A DNA stretch of 64,000 nucleotides from G963663495 sp963663495 (GCA_963663495.1 OY760427.1:5642001-5706000), one strand, 5' to 3'; positions 34,165-44,349 are shown, counted from the first letter of the stretch. Notes: generated by a model not told the origin, from the letters alone. Numbers and translations: made by a program.

Positions 34165-36795
34165 ATGAGCTTTTCCCGCATTCTGATTACAGGCGTTATA
34201 CTGCTGACATTTGCCGCTCAGGCGAATGGTCAGTCTAGTGAGACGATTTTTGTTCCCGTTAGAATTGACGGCCCCGTGCACGATCCATTGCAGAACAGTT
34301 ATTGGTTCGGCCCATTCTCGGAAACCGCATCGGTGGCTGACTTTGATAACGATGGTGATATGGATATTGCTGCAGGCAAGAACTGGTACGAGGCTCCGCT
34401 GTGGATCAAGCATCATGACTACCGCCCGGGAGCGGATGCGAATGGGCCGGAGACGGAGAGCAACAGTGAGTTTGCATTGGATGTGGATGGAGATGGATGG
34501 GAGGATGTAGTAAGCTCGGGCTGGATGTTCATGAAAGGAGCCTACTGGTACCGTAATCCGGGCAGTCCAGCTCAGGCCGACATGCAGTGGGAGTCACATA
34601 AAATCCACCAGGCGTTCAACATGGAGGGTGTCATACACGGTGACATTGACGGAGATGGGGACGAGGATATCCTTGTTAACCACTGGAGGCTTGTGGACGG
34701 CCAAGGTATGACATGGCTTGAGCATACAGACGAGGCGCCGTGGTGGAGGGAGCATATCGTAGGTACAGACGGAGATACGCACGGAAATGGGCTCGGGGAT
34801 ATCAACATGGACGGACGGATGGATATCGTGACCGGACAGGGATGGTACGAGCAGCCGGACGATCCGAGAGCCCCGTGGCCCTTCCATCCCGACTGGGATT
34901 TCCGGTCGGCGCAGTCAGAGAATGCCACCGCTACGGCGCATCCGGACATTGTGCATGATGTCAATAATGATGGTCTGAACGACGTCATCATTGGTAGCGC
35001 GCACGCCTATGGGCTGGCATGGTACGAACAGGCTGTGGATGCCGATGGTATTCGCTCCTTTACGCGGCACTGGATTGAGACTGATTACAGCGTTTTTCAT
35101 ACGCTGGCGATGGGAGACCTGAACGGGGATGGGAAAGATGATCTAGTGGCCGGTAAGCGTCTCTTCGCGCATTACGGCGGAGATGTAGGGGTGGGAGATC
35201 CGTCGTTTGTCTTCTGGTACGACATCAAGGGCGGCGAATTCGAACGCCATATCCTGTCATATAACCACGTACCGTACTATCCCGATGAAGGAGGAGTGAG
35301 TCCTCCGCCGAACAACGTTGTCGGGGTCGGCATGAAAATCAACATCGAGGACATGGACAAGGACGGTCGCAAGGATGTGATCCTTGCGGGGAAGACCGGG
35401 CTATACGTGTTCTATAATAAAGGAATCCCGCCGAAGCCGAAGTACGCCAACGTGCTGCCCCCGTATTACGAGTATCCGACATGGCGAGACTGGCCGCAGT
35501 ACCGCACGCTGTTTAACGGGGTGGACTTTACCGGCTGGAAGGTGCCGGAAGGAGATGGGGGGCATTGGAAGGTGTTCGACTATATGATTGACTACGACGC
35601 ATTGAGCGAGGCTGAAGACAAGAGTTTGTGGACAGAGGAGGAGTTTGGAGATTTTCGGCTGCATGTGGATTGGCGGTTCAAAGGAGCCTCTGGTATGTAC
35701 GACATGCCTACGATTTTGCCGGACGGCAGCTATCTGCCGGATGCTGATGGCAACGTTGTGCGGGCACCAACGCCCAACTCTGACTCCGGCATCTTCCTAC
35801 GAGGGACTACCCAGCAGGTCAACATCTGGAATTGGGGGGTTGGATCCGGTGAGCTGTGGGGTGTACGCACGAGCGAAGCCTCCACGCCAGAGCAGAAGGC
35901 AGCCTCGGTCCCCATGATGCGTGCGGACAATGCCATGGGCGAGTGGAACTCAATGGATATCACGCTTGTGGGCAACCGTATTTCCGTGATGCTAAACGGA
36001 CGCTTAGTCATTGATGACGCAGAGATTCCGGGGTTGCCGGTACGGGGTTCAATCGGGTTGCAGCACCACGGCGGCTGGGACGATGAGGCAGACGCCTACA
36101 ATCCGACATCAAGCAACATTCAGTTCCGCAACATTTGGATCCAGACGCTTGACGAGCCCCTGACTGTGGAGGATCCTGGCGAAATGCCTGAGGGATGGGA
36201 GACGCTGTTCAATGGTGTTGATCTGGCAGGATGGCTAACAGGAGAGAACAACAAGTTTGTAGTGGAGAACGGCGAGCTGACCGTAAAAAGAGAGAACCCG
36301 GACGGACAGGAGCACAATCTGGACTATTTATGGACAGAAGAACGCTATGGGGATTTTGTACTGGAACTGGAGTTCAAGGTAATAGAGGGAACCAACAGCG
36401 GCGTGTTCTTCCGAACCGATGACATAACGGATCCCGTGTACAGCGGATTGGAGGTGCAGGTGGCAAATTCGTATGGCCAGCAGCATGTTTCGCGCACGGC
36501 AACAGCTGGCGCGGTCTACGATCTGCAGGCACCTTCGCGAAACGTAATCAATCCACCAGGAGAGTGGAATACGTATCGACTGACTTGCCAGGGAGGGCGT
36601 GTCAGGGTGCGTCTGAATGGCAAGGATGTCGTGGACATGGATCTTGCACGATGGCGGAGCCCACACCAGAACCCGGATGGGTCCTGGAATAAGTTTCCGG
36701 TCCCTGCTGCGGCATTCAGCCGAGAAGGGCATATCGGGCTTCAGGATCATGGCCAGCCCGTATGGTACCGCAGTATCCGCGTAAAGCGGTTATAA
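34165..36795 (+). CDS. Secreted FG-GAP repeat protein with two DUF1080 (3-keto-glycoside hydrolase) domains
   Basis: 876 residues from ATG 34165, after a signal peptide (MSFSRILITGVILLTFAAQA). Residues about 50-420 carry several FG-GAP/VCBS-like calcium loops (DFDNDGDMDIAAGKNW, DIDGDGDEDILVNHW, DINMDGRMDIVTGQGWYE, DLNGDGKDDLVAGKRL). Two DUF1080 domains follow, each opening with LFNGVDFTGW / LFNGVDLAGW and continuing with SGIFLRG / SGVFFRT and GEWNSMDIT / GEWNTYRLT. DUF1080 enzymes in 3-keto disaccharide pathways cleave the glycosidic bond after oxidation at C3. The tandem fusion to a calcium-binding propeller suggests an outer-surface or periplasmic enzyme for large substrates. It ends with GHIGLQDHGQPVWYRSIRVK. 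Confidence 0.9.
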   Translation: MSFSRILITGVILLTFAAQANGQSSETIFVPVRIDGPVHDPLQNSYWFGPFSETASVADFDNDGDMDIAAGKNWYEAPLWIKHHDYRPGADANGPETESNSEFALDVDGDGWEDVVSSGWMFMKGAYWYRNPGSPAQADMQWESHKIHQAFNMEGVIHGDIDGDGDEDILVNHWRLVDGQGMTWLEHTDEAPWWREHIVGTDGDTHGNGLGDINMDGRMDIVTGQGWYEQPDDPRAPWPFHPDWDFRSAQSENATATAHPDIVHDVNNDGLNDVIIGSAHAYGLAWYEQAVDADGIRSFTRHWIETDYSVFHTLAMGDLNGDGKDDLVAGKRLFAHYGGDVGVGDPSFVFWYDIKGGEFERHILSYNHVPYYPDEGGVSPPPNNVVGVGMKINIEDMDKDGRKDVILAGKTGLYVFYNKGIPPKPKYANVLPPYYEYPTWRDWPQYRTLFNGVDFTGWKVPEGDGGHWKVFDYMIDYDALSEAEDKSLWTEEEFGDFRLHVDWRFKGASGMYDMPTILPDGSYLPDADGNVVRAPTPNSDSGIFLRGTTQQVNIWNWGVGSGELWGVRTSEASTPEQKAASVPMMRADNAMGEWNSMDITLVGNRISVMLNGRLVIDDAEIPGLPVRGSIGLQHHGGWDDEADAYNPTSSNIQFRNIWIQTLDEPLTVEDPGEMPEGWETLFNGVDLAGWLTGENNKFVVENGELTVKRENPDGQEHNLDYLWTEERYGDFVLELEFKVIEGTNSGVFFRTDDITDPVYSGLEVQVANSYGQQHVSRTATAGAVYDLQAPSRNVINPPGEWNTYRLTCQGGRVRVRLNGKDVVDMDLARWRSPHQNPDGSWNKFPVPAAAFSREGHIGLQDHGQPVWYRSIRVKRL

Positions 36796-36800
36796 GGCCG

Positions 36801-39647
36801 GTGCCCGGGGTTGGCAGGTGGCACGCAGTATGTGTTTTGGGATTGATTTGCGCCTGTTGGCACGGTAATGCGCAGGAATTTTCTGTGCTCGTATTTTCGG
36901 GAACAGAAGAATACCGGCATGCCTCTATTGAAGCAGGAGTCCAAGCATTGCAGTCATTGGGCGATAAACGCGACTTTCATGTCGTGGCGACGGAAGATCC
37001 GACCCACTTTGATGCGGACTCGCTGCGGCGGTACGCTGCGGTAGTATTCTTGAATACATCCGGTGATGTGCTGGATAGTGCGCAGCAACATGCGCTAGAG
37101 GCCTATGTTACGGGTGGTGGAGGGTTTGTCGGCATCCACGGAGCAGCCGCGACGGAGTATCACTGGCCATTTTACGAATCATTGGTCGGAGCCTTCTTTG
37201 AGGATCATCCTAGGGTGCAGCCGGCCCGCGTGCTGGTGACCGATCGCAAACATCCGGCGACATCAGGTCTGCCCTTCCGATGGGATCGTGTGGATGAATG
37301 GTATAACTATCGGATGAACCCTCGCAAGGATGTACACGTGTTGGCTGCTGTTGCGGAGGCATCCTACGAGGGTGGGGCCATGGGGCACGATCATCCCATC
37401 GTATGGGCACACACCAACCTTGGCGGACGCGCATTCTACACCGGACTTGGGCACACTACCGAGAGTTATGCCGATCCGTTGATGCTGGAGCATTTGCGGG
37501 GTGGCATTGAATGGGCTGCCGGGCGGTGGGATGCAGATGTCATGGCAACACGGGCCGCGGGGTTTGAGGAGGTGGTTCTTACCGGTCAGCTGACCGATCC
37601 CATGGAGATTGCCATTGCAAATGACGGACGAGTATTCATCATTGAATGGGCAGGCTCAGTCAAGGTTTGGGAGCCTGAAACGGAAGCCGTGCGTGTGGTG
37701 GGTTGGATACCTGTTGAGAAGCATATAGAGGATGGCCTCCTCGGGCTTGCTCTGGATCCCGATTTTGAGAAAAACGGCTGGCTGTACCTTTATTATTCCG
37801 CTGTCACGGTAGGCGACAAGTTCAACCGACTGTCACGGTTTGAGTACGATGGGCATTCCATTGATATGGAGAGCGAAGTCGTTATGCTGGAGATACCTGT
37901 GCAGCGGGTGCAGTGCTGCCATTCAGCGGGGTCCATCCAGTTCGACAAGGACGGGCTTCTATATTTGTCCACGGGCGATAACTCTGGTGGTCCGCGAGAT
38001 CATGAGGACGAAGATGTTCGTCGAATGGCTGACCATGGCCGCACTTCCGCCAACACGAATGACCTTCGGGGCAAGATCCTGCGCATCCGGCCCGAGGCGG
38101 ATGGCACCTATTCGATTCCCACGGGCAACTTGTTTGCGGCAGATAGCCTGCATCGGGGTGAGATCTACACGATGGGGCATCGTAACCCATTCCGGATTGC
38201 GATTGATGATGCTACGGGCTGGGTGTACTGGGGGGATGTTGGACCGGGGAATGGCAACGGGATGGACGAGTTCAATCAGGCTCGCGGCCCCGGCTTTTTT
38301 GGTTGGCCACTATTTACAGGGTACAATGTGCCCTACGACCTGTACCATGTTCACGGCGCTGACGACATGTCGCCATTCGTCGATCCTGCTGCACCGATAA
38401 ATGCCTCGCCGTACAACACCGGGGTGCGGAATCTTCCTCCGGCGCAAGGCGCGTGGATTCCGTATATCTATGGTACTTCTGCAGAGTTTCCTTCATTGGG
38501 AGCGGGTGGTATCAATCCCATGGCGGGACCGATATTTCATTATGATCATGACGCCGCGAACGCATGGGCCTTGCCGTCCTATTATGACGATAAGGTGATG
38601 ATTTATGAGTGGATGCGTGATTGGGTAATGGTAGTCACGGTTGATGAAGAGGGTGACATCGTCAAACTGGATCCATTCTTGCCCGGGTTCGACTACATCG
38701 CTCCGATGGATATTGAAGTGGGCCCCCATGGGCGCCTTTACATCCTTGAATGGGGAGGCGAATTCTGGGGTAGCAATCCCGACGCGCAGCTGGTGCGTCT
38801 CGACTATTATGGTGATGACTCCCGCCGGCCGGTATCGGTTGCCCTTAAGGACGAGGCTGCCAGCGCGCTTGAAATTGTGTGGCCGCCCGATGGCGGCGTA
38901 TTCGACTTTGAGGCGGGGATACGCTACGAAGTGTTGGCGTACGACAAGGCGTTGTCCGAAATGGTGGAACTGCACACCTATTCCGGGTTTGACACATCTC
39001 CGATCCCGCTTGCGACGTATGGCGGGCCTATCGGTACTGTCACGATACCACGCACTTACACCCACGAGCCCGATGTGCACTATGTGGACAGGTTTGCTGA
39101 GTTGAGGGCTTGCCTGCCGGGAGCGCGCTGTGACCATGTAAAGCTGCAGCCACGTACAAAGGAGGCGGAGCATGTTACCGACAGCAGGCTGGCGCGTCGT
39201 GAGACCTATTCCGCGCGTCCGGCAAGCGAGCACTGGGGACGGACGGTGCTTTCAGCTATGCAACTGCAGGACAGTTCACAGCTCGCCTACGCTCCAGTAA
39301 ACCTTGCGGGTATTGCATCCATTACGATGCGATTCAGGGTTCATTCTTCGGGAGAGGCTGTTATGCGGGTTGGTGAGGATGTCACGCAGAGCGTGCTGTT
39401 CGGTCCCGAAACGGGGGAGGCCGTGCGGCCGCATCAGGCAGATTATGCGGCCGGTGTGCCTGCAGACGCCTCCGGAATGGGGCTGTTGCCAAAGGATGCC
39501 TACGATGACTGGCGTGAGGTCACTGTGGAGGTGGCAGGGGCGGATCGGTCCTTGAGATTAGTTCTAGAGTTTTACAGTGTGTTTGAAGGTATATTCCTGG
39601 AGTTGGACTGGCTGCGGTTCAACGGCCCTGGAATTACTGAGCCATAA
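36801..39647 (+). CDS. Secreted ThuA-like and PQQ-type sugar dehydrogenase fusion
   Basis: About 948 residues from GTG 36801, chosen because it follows AAGG and opens a signal peptide (VCVLGLICACWHGNAQEF). Residues about 30-245 form a ThuA domain (FSVLVFSGTEEYRHASIEAG, GGGGFVGIHGAAATEYHWPF, GHDHPIVWAHTNLGGRAFYT). Then comes a glucose/sorbosone dehydrogenase-like six-bladed propeller (NDGRVFIIEWAGSVKVWEPE, GLLGLALDPDFEKNGWLYLY, LYLSTGDNSGGPRDHEDEDV, EIYTMGHRNPFRIAIDDATG). The last 250 residues look like an Ig- or CBM-type extension. ThuA proteins act on trehalose and related sugars, partly through 3-keto forms. No cytochrome motif is present except the CCHS pair near the propeller. Confidence 0.88.
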   Translation: MPGVGRWHAVCVLGLICACWHGNAQEFSVLVFSGTEEYRHASIEAGVQALQSLGDKRDFHVVATEDPTHFDADSLRRYAAVVFLNTSGDVLDSAQQHALEAYVTGGGGFVGIHGAAATEYHWPFYESLVGAFFEDHPRVQPARVLVTDRKHPATSGLPFRWDRVDEWYNYRMNPRKDVHVLAAVAEASYEGGAMGHDHPIVWAHTNLGGRAFYTGLGHTTESYADPLMLEHLRGGIEWAAGRWDADVMATRAAGFEEVVLTGQLTDPMEIAIANDGRVFIIEWAGSVKVWEPETEAVRVVGWIPVEKHIEDGLLGLALDPDFEKNGWLYLYYSAVTVGDKFNRLSRFEYDGHSIDMESEVVMLEIPVQRVQCCHSAGSIQFDKDGLLYLSTGDNSGGPRDHEDEDVRRMADHGRTSANTNDLRGKILRIRPEADGTYSIPTGNLFAADSLHRGEIYTMGHRNPFRIAIDDATGWVYWGDVGPGNGNGMDEFNQARGPGFFGWPLFTGYNVPYDLYHVHGADDMSPFVDPAAPINASPYNTGVRNLPPAQGAWIPYIYGTSAEFPSLGAGGINPMAGPIFHYDHDAANAWALPSYYDDKVMIYEWMRDWVMVVTVDEEGDIVKLDPFLPGFDYIAPMDIEVGPHGRLYILEWGGEFWGSNPDAQLVRLDYYGDDSRRPVSVALKDEAASALEIVWPPDGGVFDFEAGIRYEVLAYDKALSEMVELHTYSGFDTSPIPLATYGGPIGTVTIPRTYTHEPDVHYVDRFAELRACLPGARCDHVKLQPRTKEAEHVTDSRLARRETYSARPASEHWGRTVLSAMQLQDSSQLAYAPVNLAGIASITMRFRVHSSGEAVMRVGEDVTQSVLFGPETGEAVRPHQADYAAGVPADASGMGLLPKDAYDDWREVTVEVAGADRSLRLVLEFYSVFEGIFLELDWLRFNGPGITEP

Positions 39648-39664
39648 GATCAATACGAGCCCCC

Positions 39665-40582
39665 ATGATGGACCATCACATTACTCGGCGTTCTTTTTTG
39701 AAGCACACCGCCTTCGCTACAGCGGGGATTGGACTTGCGGGCCGTGTCCATGCCCGACCTTCTGACGAACTGTTCAAGATTTCTCTGGCGCAATGGTCGC
39801 TGCATCGCTCCATCTTTGCGGGCAAGATAGATCCCCTTACCTTTCCGCATATTGCGGCGGAGCATGGGATAATGGGCATTGAGTACGTGAATCAGTTTTA
39901 CAAGGGGAAAGCAGAGGACATGCACTATTTGCGCATGATGCGTAGGCATGCCGAAGATGAAGGGGTGGAGAGTGTTCTTATCATGTGCGATGGAGAGGGT
40001 CGGCTTGGGGACCCTGATGCGTCAAAGCGCAAGGAGTCGGTAGAGCTACATCATAAGTGGGTGACCGCGGCCGCTTTCCTGGGTTGCCATTCCATCCGGG
40101 TAAACGGTTACAGTGAGGGAACGCGCGAGGAGCAGATGAAGCTAGTTGCGGATGGATTGCATCAGCTTTGCGAGTTTGGCGAGCAGCATGACCAGCACGT
40201 CATCATAGAAAATCACGGCGGCTATTCGAGTGATGGGAAGTGGCTGAGTGAGACGATTGCCATGGCGGATCACCCGCGCGCGGGTACATTGCCTGACTTT
40301 GGGAACTTCCGCATAGATGACGAGACGACGTATGATTCATACAGGGGTGTTGAGGAGTTGATGCCGTATGCGACCGGCGTGAGCGTAAAACCCGTCGTCC
40401 TTGACGATGACGGTAACAGCAGTCCATTGGACTACAAGCGAATGATGAAGATAGTTCTTGATGCCGGATTTAGCGGATACTGCGGCATCGAACATGGCCC
40501 GGAAGGCCGCGAGGTGGAGGGGGTGGTGGAGGTACGCGATGCCTTGATTGCTGTCCGAGAAGAGTTGGCAACCGGGGGATAA
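39665..40582 (+). CDS. Tat-exported sugar phosphate isomerase/epimerase
   Basis: 305 residues, the third isomerase of the cluster. A twin-arginine leader (ITRRSFLKHTAFATAGIGLA) is followed by FKISLAQWSLHRSIFAGKID, HGIMGIEYVNQFY, ENHGGYSSDGKWLSETI, DFGNFRIDDETTY, GVSVKPVVLDDDGN and SGYCGIEHGPEG. Metal ligands Glu, Asp, His and Glu align with those of the family, although the usual His in strand 6 is part of VSVKP here. It is transcribed 17 bp after the ThuA gene and is the last gene before transposon debris. Substrate unknown, presumed keto sugar in the periplasm. Confidence 0.87.
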   Translation: MMDHHITRRSFLKHTAFATAGIGLAGRVHARPSDELFKISLAQWSLHRSIFAGKIDPLTFPHIAAEHGIMGIEYVNQFYKGKAEDMHYLRMMRRHAEDEGVESVLIMCDGEGRLGDPDASKRKESVELHHKWVTAAAFLGCHSIRVNGYSEGTREEQMKLVADGLHQLCEFGEQHDQHVIIENHGGYSSDGKWLSETIAMADHPRAGTLPDFGNFRIDDETTYDSYRGVEELMPYATGVSVKPVVLDDDGNSSPLDYKRMMKIVLDAGFSGYCGIEHGPEGREVEGVVEVRDALIAVREELATGG

Positions 40583-40696
40583 TGCAGGAAAGGGTTGCGT
40601 ATTCGCCGCTCAGCTTGGGAAGAATCAGCTAGTCCGTGACGGAGGCTTCGCCCTTCAGATGGTATGTTACGCGGCCTCCAGGATTAGAGCAGTTAG
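40583..40696. other. End of catabolic cluster
   Basis: Short region between the isomerase stop and the barrel fragment. No gene seen; it may contain the operon terminator but no clear hairpin with a T run was found. Confidence 0.3.
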
Positions 40697-41226
40697 GGTA
40701 TCCGTACGTACGCTACGGGGGGGATGCGGCATAGTGTGTGGGGGTTGGCAGGAGCAGGACAGGGAGTGGCTGAAGCAGCGGACACGGGAATGCGCCTTAT
40801 GGCAGCGGGTGTAGGCGGCACGTTGGTACGCCGGGCGAGCGCGCGGCTGGGGTACGAGGCAGACGGGTTCTCGCTGGGGATGGATGGCGGGATCGGGGTG
40901 AGTTGTGTCCGCGCGGGTCTGGAGGGATCGGTAACGTTGCAGGATGTATTGGAGCCGTATGTAGAGGCAGCAGTCTTGCGGGGACGCGGAGAGAGGAATG
41001 GGAATGGAGGCAGGCGGAGGGTTACGGGTGCGGATGGGGATGTTGCATGCGGAGGTGATGTCAAGGCGTTTGGTGATGCATCAGGAGGATGGCTACGGGG
41101 AGTGGGGATATTCGGGCACGGTCCGCTATGGAGGAATGGAGGGCTTGGGAGCGCAGGTGCGACCGACAGGGGTCGTACGCATGTGGGGACGCTGTGGCAG
41201 TCGGAGCGTCCGTGGGATGTGTATAG
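40697..41226 (+). pseudogene. Beta-barrel surface protein fragment (first part of split copy)
   Basis: Homologous to 13673-14215: YPYVRYGG / MRHSVWGLAGAGQG, RLGYEADGFSLGMDGGIGVS, LEGSVTLQDVLEPYVEAA and WGYSGTVRYGG. The frame shifts once near 40990. It stops at GTGTAT (41219-41224), where a group II intron fragment takes over. The barrel continues at 53047 with the next bases in register, so this is the first half of one gene copy. Confidence 0.8.
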
Positions 41227-42075
41227 TGGCTTATCCGCTTCTTGGAGCATCGTATTGCGGATAAGCGGGTGATTCGGTTGATCAGCAAGTGGTTGAAGGC
41301 GGGCGTGATGGTAGATGGGATGTGGCGGGATAGTGAGGAGGGTACACCGCAGGGTGCGGTGATTTCCCCTATACTGGCCAACATTTATCTTCATTACGTG
41401 TTGGATCTTTGGACCGATGCATGGCGCAAGTCACAGCGGAGTGCGGGGGAGGTCTACATCATTCGTTATGCGGATGATTTCGTGGTGTGTTTCCAGTACG
41501 AGGGGACTGCGCAACGTTATCTGCGTGCACTGCGGGATCGGCTTGATAAGTTCGGGTTGAGACTGCATCCGAGGAAGACTCGTCTGATTGAATTCGGGCG
41601 ACATGCCGAGGAAGATCGCAGGAAGCGTGGTGAGGGTCGACCGGAGACATTCGACTTTCTGGGATTTACGCATTATTGTCGTAGAGATCGGAGGGGGCGA
41701 TTTAGTCTTGGTCGTAAGCCGATAGCCAAGCGTATGGCTCGTTTTCTGAAGCGCGTGAAGGGGCAGTTGATTCGCCGCATGCACCGCCCGGTGCATGAGA
41801 CGGGGAAATGGTTGGGGCGGGTGCTCAACGGATGGTTGAATTACTATGCCGTACCGACGAGTTACCGGTACCTTGCGAGCTGCTACATCCGGCTGTACTG
41901 GATATGGATGCGCGTGCTACGACGACATTCCCAGCGGGGTCGTACGACGTGGGACACGATGGACAAGCTCACTGCGATACACTGGCCGAAGCCGGAGATC
42001 CGGCACCCATGGCCTTCCACACGATTCACCGTTAAGCGCGCTGGCGCGACCCAAGGGAGGAGCCGGATGCGTTAA
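41227..42075 (+). pseudogene. Group II intron reverse transcriptase/maturase, C-terminal part
   Basis: About 282 codons in one frame, from WLIRFLEHRIADKRVIRL to the stop at 42073. It has EGTPQGAVISPILANIYLHY (RT block 4) and VYIIRYADDFVVCF (catalytic YADD), followed by the maturase X domain (GWLNYYAVPTSYRYLASCYI, RRHSQRGRTTWDTM). The fingers region and blocks 0-3 (about 150-200 residues) are missing, so the enzyme cannot be active. Product once reverse-transcribed the spliced intron at a target. Confidence 0.85.
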
Positions 42076-42125
42076 CGCGCACGTCCGGATCTGTCCGGGG
42101 GGCCCGGGGCGACTCGGGTCCCTAC
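41227..42125 (+). mobile_element. Group II intron, 3' part (RT C-terminus, domains V and VI)
   Basis: Contains the C-terminal reverse transcriptase and maturase (see next entry) and then the conserved domain V hairpin (GAGCCGGATGCG...CGCACGTCCGGATC, about 42058-42093) and domain VI up to the intron end near 42125. The downstream exon is IS66 tnpC, which resumes at about 42126. The 5' part of this intron is missing, cut by the junction at 41226. Confidence 0.8.
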
Positions 42126-43112
42126 CGGTATGGAGGAAGGGAAGAAAAACGAAGGAAAGACGCATCGCGGCTATCTTTGGGTATACCTGGCACTGCGGGC
42201 GAAGGCGGTGATGATGGATTACAGCCCGAGCCGTGCGCGCGCTGGACCGTGGGAATTCTTGCGCGGATATAGAGGGGCGATGCAAACCGACGGGTATGTG
42301 GTGTACGATGCGTTTGGTACGCGGGGCGGGATAACGCTGTTTGGATGTATGGCGCATGCGCGTCGCAAGTTTTATGACTGCAGGAAAAAGGAGCCCAAGA
42401 AGGTGCGCCATGTAATGGAGGAAATCTGGCAGTTGTATGCGATAGAGCGTGGGTTGCGTAAGGAGGGAGCTGGTCCGGCTCGGCGTGTGGAGGTACGACA
42501 AGAGGAGGCACGGCCGGTACTGGAGAAGTTGAAGCCATGGCTTGAGGAGAGTAGTGAGCACCGGCCGAGTGCGGGATGGGATGAAGCCGTGGGGTACATG
42601 CTCAACAGGTGGGAGAAGCTGACTTGTTACCTGGAAGACGGCTAGGTTGAGATTGAACAATCTGGTTGAGAACCAGATGCGGGCGATTGCGCTTGGTCGA
42701 AAAAACCATCTGTTTGCGGGATCGCATGCGGCAGCGCAGCGGTCCGCAGTACTGTACGCTCTTTTTGCCACATGCAAGTTGCAATCGACAAACCCGATTG
42801 AATGGCTTACCGACGTACTACGCAGTCTTCCGACACATCCTGCCGACCGCATGGCTGAACTCTTGCCCCATCATTGGAAAGCTAGTCGGGACTTGCAGCA
42901 AGCTACCGTCAAGAAAGCGGCATAGGAGCCCCTAAACAGGCGCGCCCGGGTCATCCGATAGATCCGTGTACGGGTCTGCGAATACGCTGTCAGGTACTTG
43001 ACTCCTGCACACCCAACCGACGCTAGCCTATAAACCTTCGAACCGCGCTCTAACTTACTCTAATTGAGAGAGTAAATACCCTCGGTTATAATGTACTTCA
43101 CCGGACGGATAC
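42126..43112 (+). mobile_element. IS66 remnant (tnpC 3' part and right end)
   Basis: Begins after the intron with the middle of tnpC and ends with an IS66-type right terminal repeat (..CACCGGACGGATAC at 43112). Its last 90 bp recur at 7534-7624. The next bases on the right belong to an inverted group II intron, so this IS66 was inserted into that intron. Confidence 0.8.
42130..42925 (+). pseudogene. tnpC: IS66 transposase TnpC, C-terminal part, frameshifted
   Basis: First frame (42130-42645): GYRGAMQTDGYVVYDAFG, MAHARRKFYDCRKKEPKKV, matching the DDE_Tnp_IS66 domain of the intact copy at 44507. A TAG at 42643 ends the frame; the homologous sequence continues in another frame as LNNLVENQMRAIALGRKNHL and LLPHHWKASRDLQ. 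The N-terminus is replaced by the group II intron. Confidence 0.8.
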
Positions 43113-43366
43113 GTCCTAAGCGCTTCCATGCTGACATGGTGCAGTAACGTCGTGAGACGCTCCTCTGGGTTTCGCTTCATGAACTCCCGTAACCGCTCCT
43201 TCCCCTGTGACACGCGAGCCCATTTCTGCGCCTGGTGCGTGGTAGGATCTCGCGGTTTCCCCTCGGGCGACAGCCTTCGCTCCCGCTGCTCCGCCAAGGT
43301 ATCGTCCCCTTTGTTCGGAGCATTCATCGCTACTATGCTGTCGTCTGACTTCTTCATACCGTGCAT
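43113..43366 (-). pseudogene. Group II intron RT, N-terminal fragment
   Basis: Encodes QKWARVSQGKERLREFMKRN and ERLTTLLHHVSMEALR, matching the RVT_N domain that precedes the RT fingers in group II intron proteins. It is cut after LR by the IS66 right end. No catalytic region is present. Confidence 0.7.
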
Positions 43367-43777
43367 CTCCGGTTACGGCGTTTCCACCTTTCCTTCGCGG
43401 CGGCGCACGACTACAGGACAGTACGAAGACCTCCCAGGTCCCGGCAGGATATGTACGTGCGTCCATGGGGGCTCGGACACCGCGGGCCTGTCCGCCGTCT
43501 CACCATAACGATGACGGACATGTTGCCTTCGACCTATGTGAGAGCCTCGGCAACCCGAATTACAGAACTTTCGGTGCTCAATAACCCTGGCCATACGCAC
43601 CGCTACCGACACTTCACGTCCACCCTCACGAGTGACCGCGCACGGCTCGCGGAAATATGTGCATGGTTCTTGCTTCATATTACGGGACTTTCACCCGATA
43701 TATCCTTGCCAGTTAGCCTAGCGTACCACATACTTTCTCACCTTCGACTCATCACGCCACTGACGGTGCGTACGCAC
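43113..43777 (-). mobile_element. Group II intron, 5' part (domain I and start of RT)
   Basis: On the minus strand the sequence starts GTGCGTACGCACC (43777), the usual GUGYG-type 5' intron end, and continues with domain I landmarks (GGTGAAAGTCCCGTAA-like, GGGTTGCCGAGGCTCTCAC). It then encodes the first part of the reverse transcriptase to 43113, where IS66 interrupts it. This is a different intron copy from the one at 41227, in opposite orientation. Confidence 0.7.
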
Positions 43778-43796
43778 CCGGTTGAAGGCCTTCTTC

Positions 43797-44349
43797 AAGG
43801 TACGACTACACCGTCCACATCAAAGACCACCTCAGGGCAGCGCTCCCCGCCACCAAGCCGCAGCAGGTGCTCCATGGCGAATGTCTCTGCAAAACCGCGT
43901 AATTTCTTGAAATTCTTTTTCCCGGCCAACATGTACACGAACCGAGACATGGTTGACTGGGATGCCAGGGACTTGTCGTCCTGCAATGCCGCCATGCCCT
44001 TTTTGGAAGAGGTGGCCACGCGCATGGCAAGGTCCCTGCGAAGCTTGTCCACATCTGACTGACGACCCCACCCCTGCACATGTTGCAGCAGGTACTGCCG
44101 CACTAAATCCTCAAGACTACGCGTAATCCGAGCCGGGGCCCGATCATCCTTAAGCACGGTAGCGAGGCGGCTTGCCAAACTAGAGGCCATCATCAGTAGG
44201 CGCATCGGAATAACTCCTGCACCCGATCTAAAACTATCGGTTTTGGAGCGTCACTCAAGATCCTTTCCAACCCTTGTATAAGCAATATCTTACACAATAT
44301 TCCTTAACGACGCTTTTCCACCACTAAACTCCCTTATGAATATGGCAGG
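43797..44349 (-). mobile_element. IS1380 remnant with transposase N-terminus
   Basis: Minus-strand sequence near-identical to the first 135 codons of the IS1380 transposase at 51458 (QGWGRQSDVDKLRRDLAMRV, KKNFKKLRGFAETFAMEHLL), ending at VVFDVDG where the group II intron 5' end lies 20 bp away. The right terminal repeat is intact (..CTTATGAATATGGCAGG, 44349). Probably the intron entered or truncated this IS1380. Confidence 0.8.
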
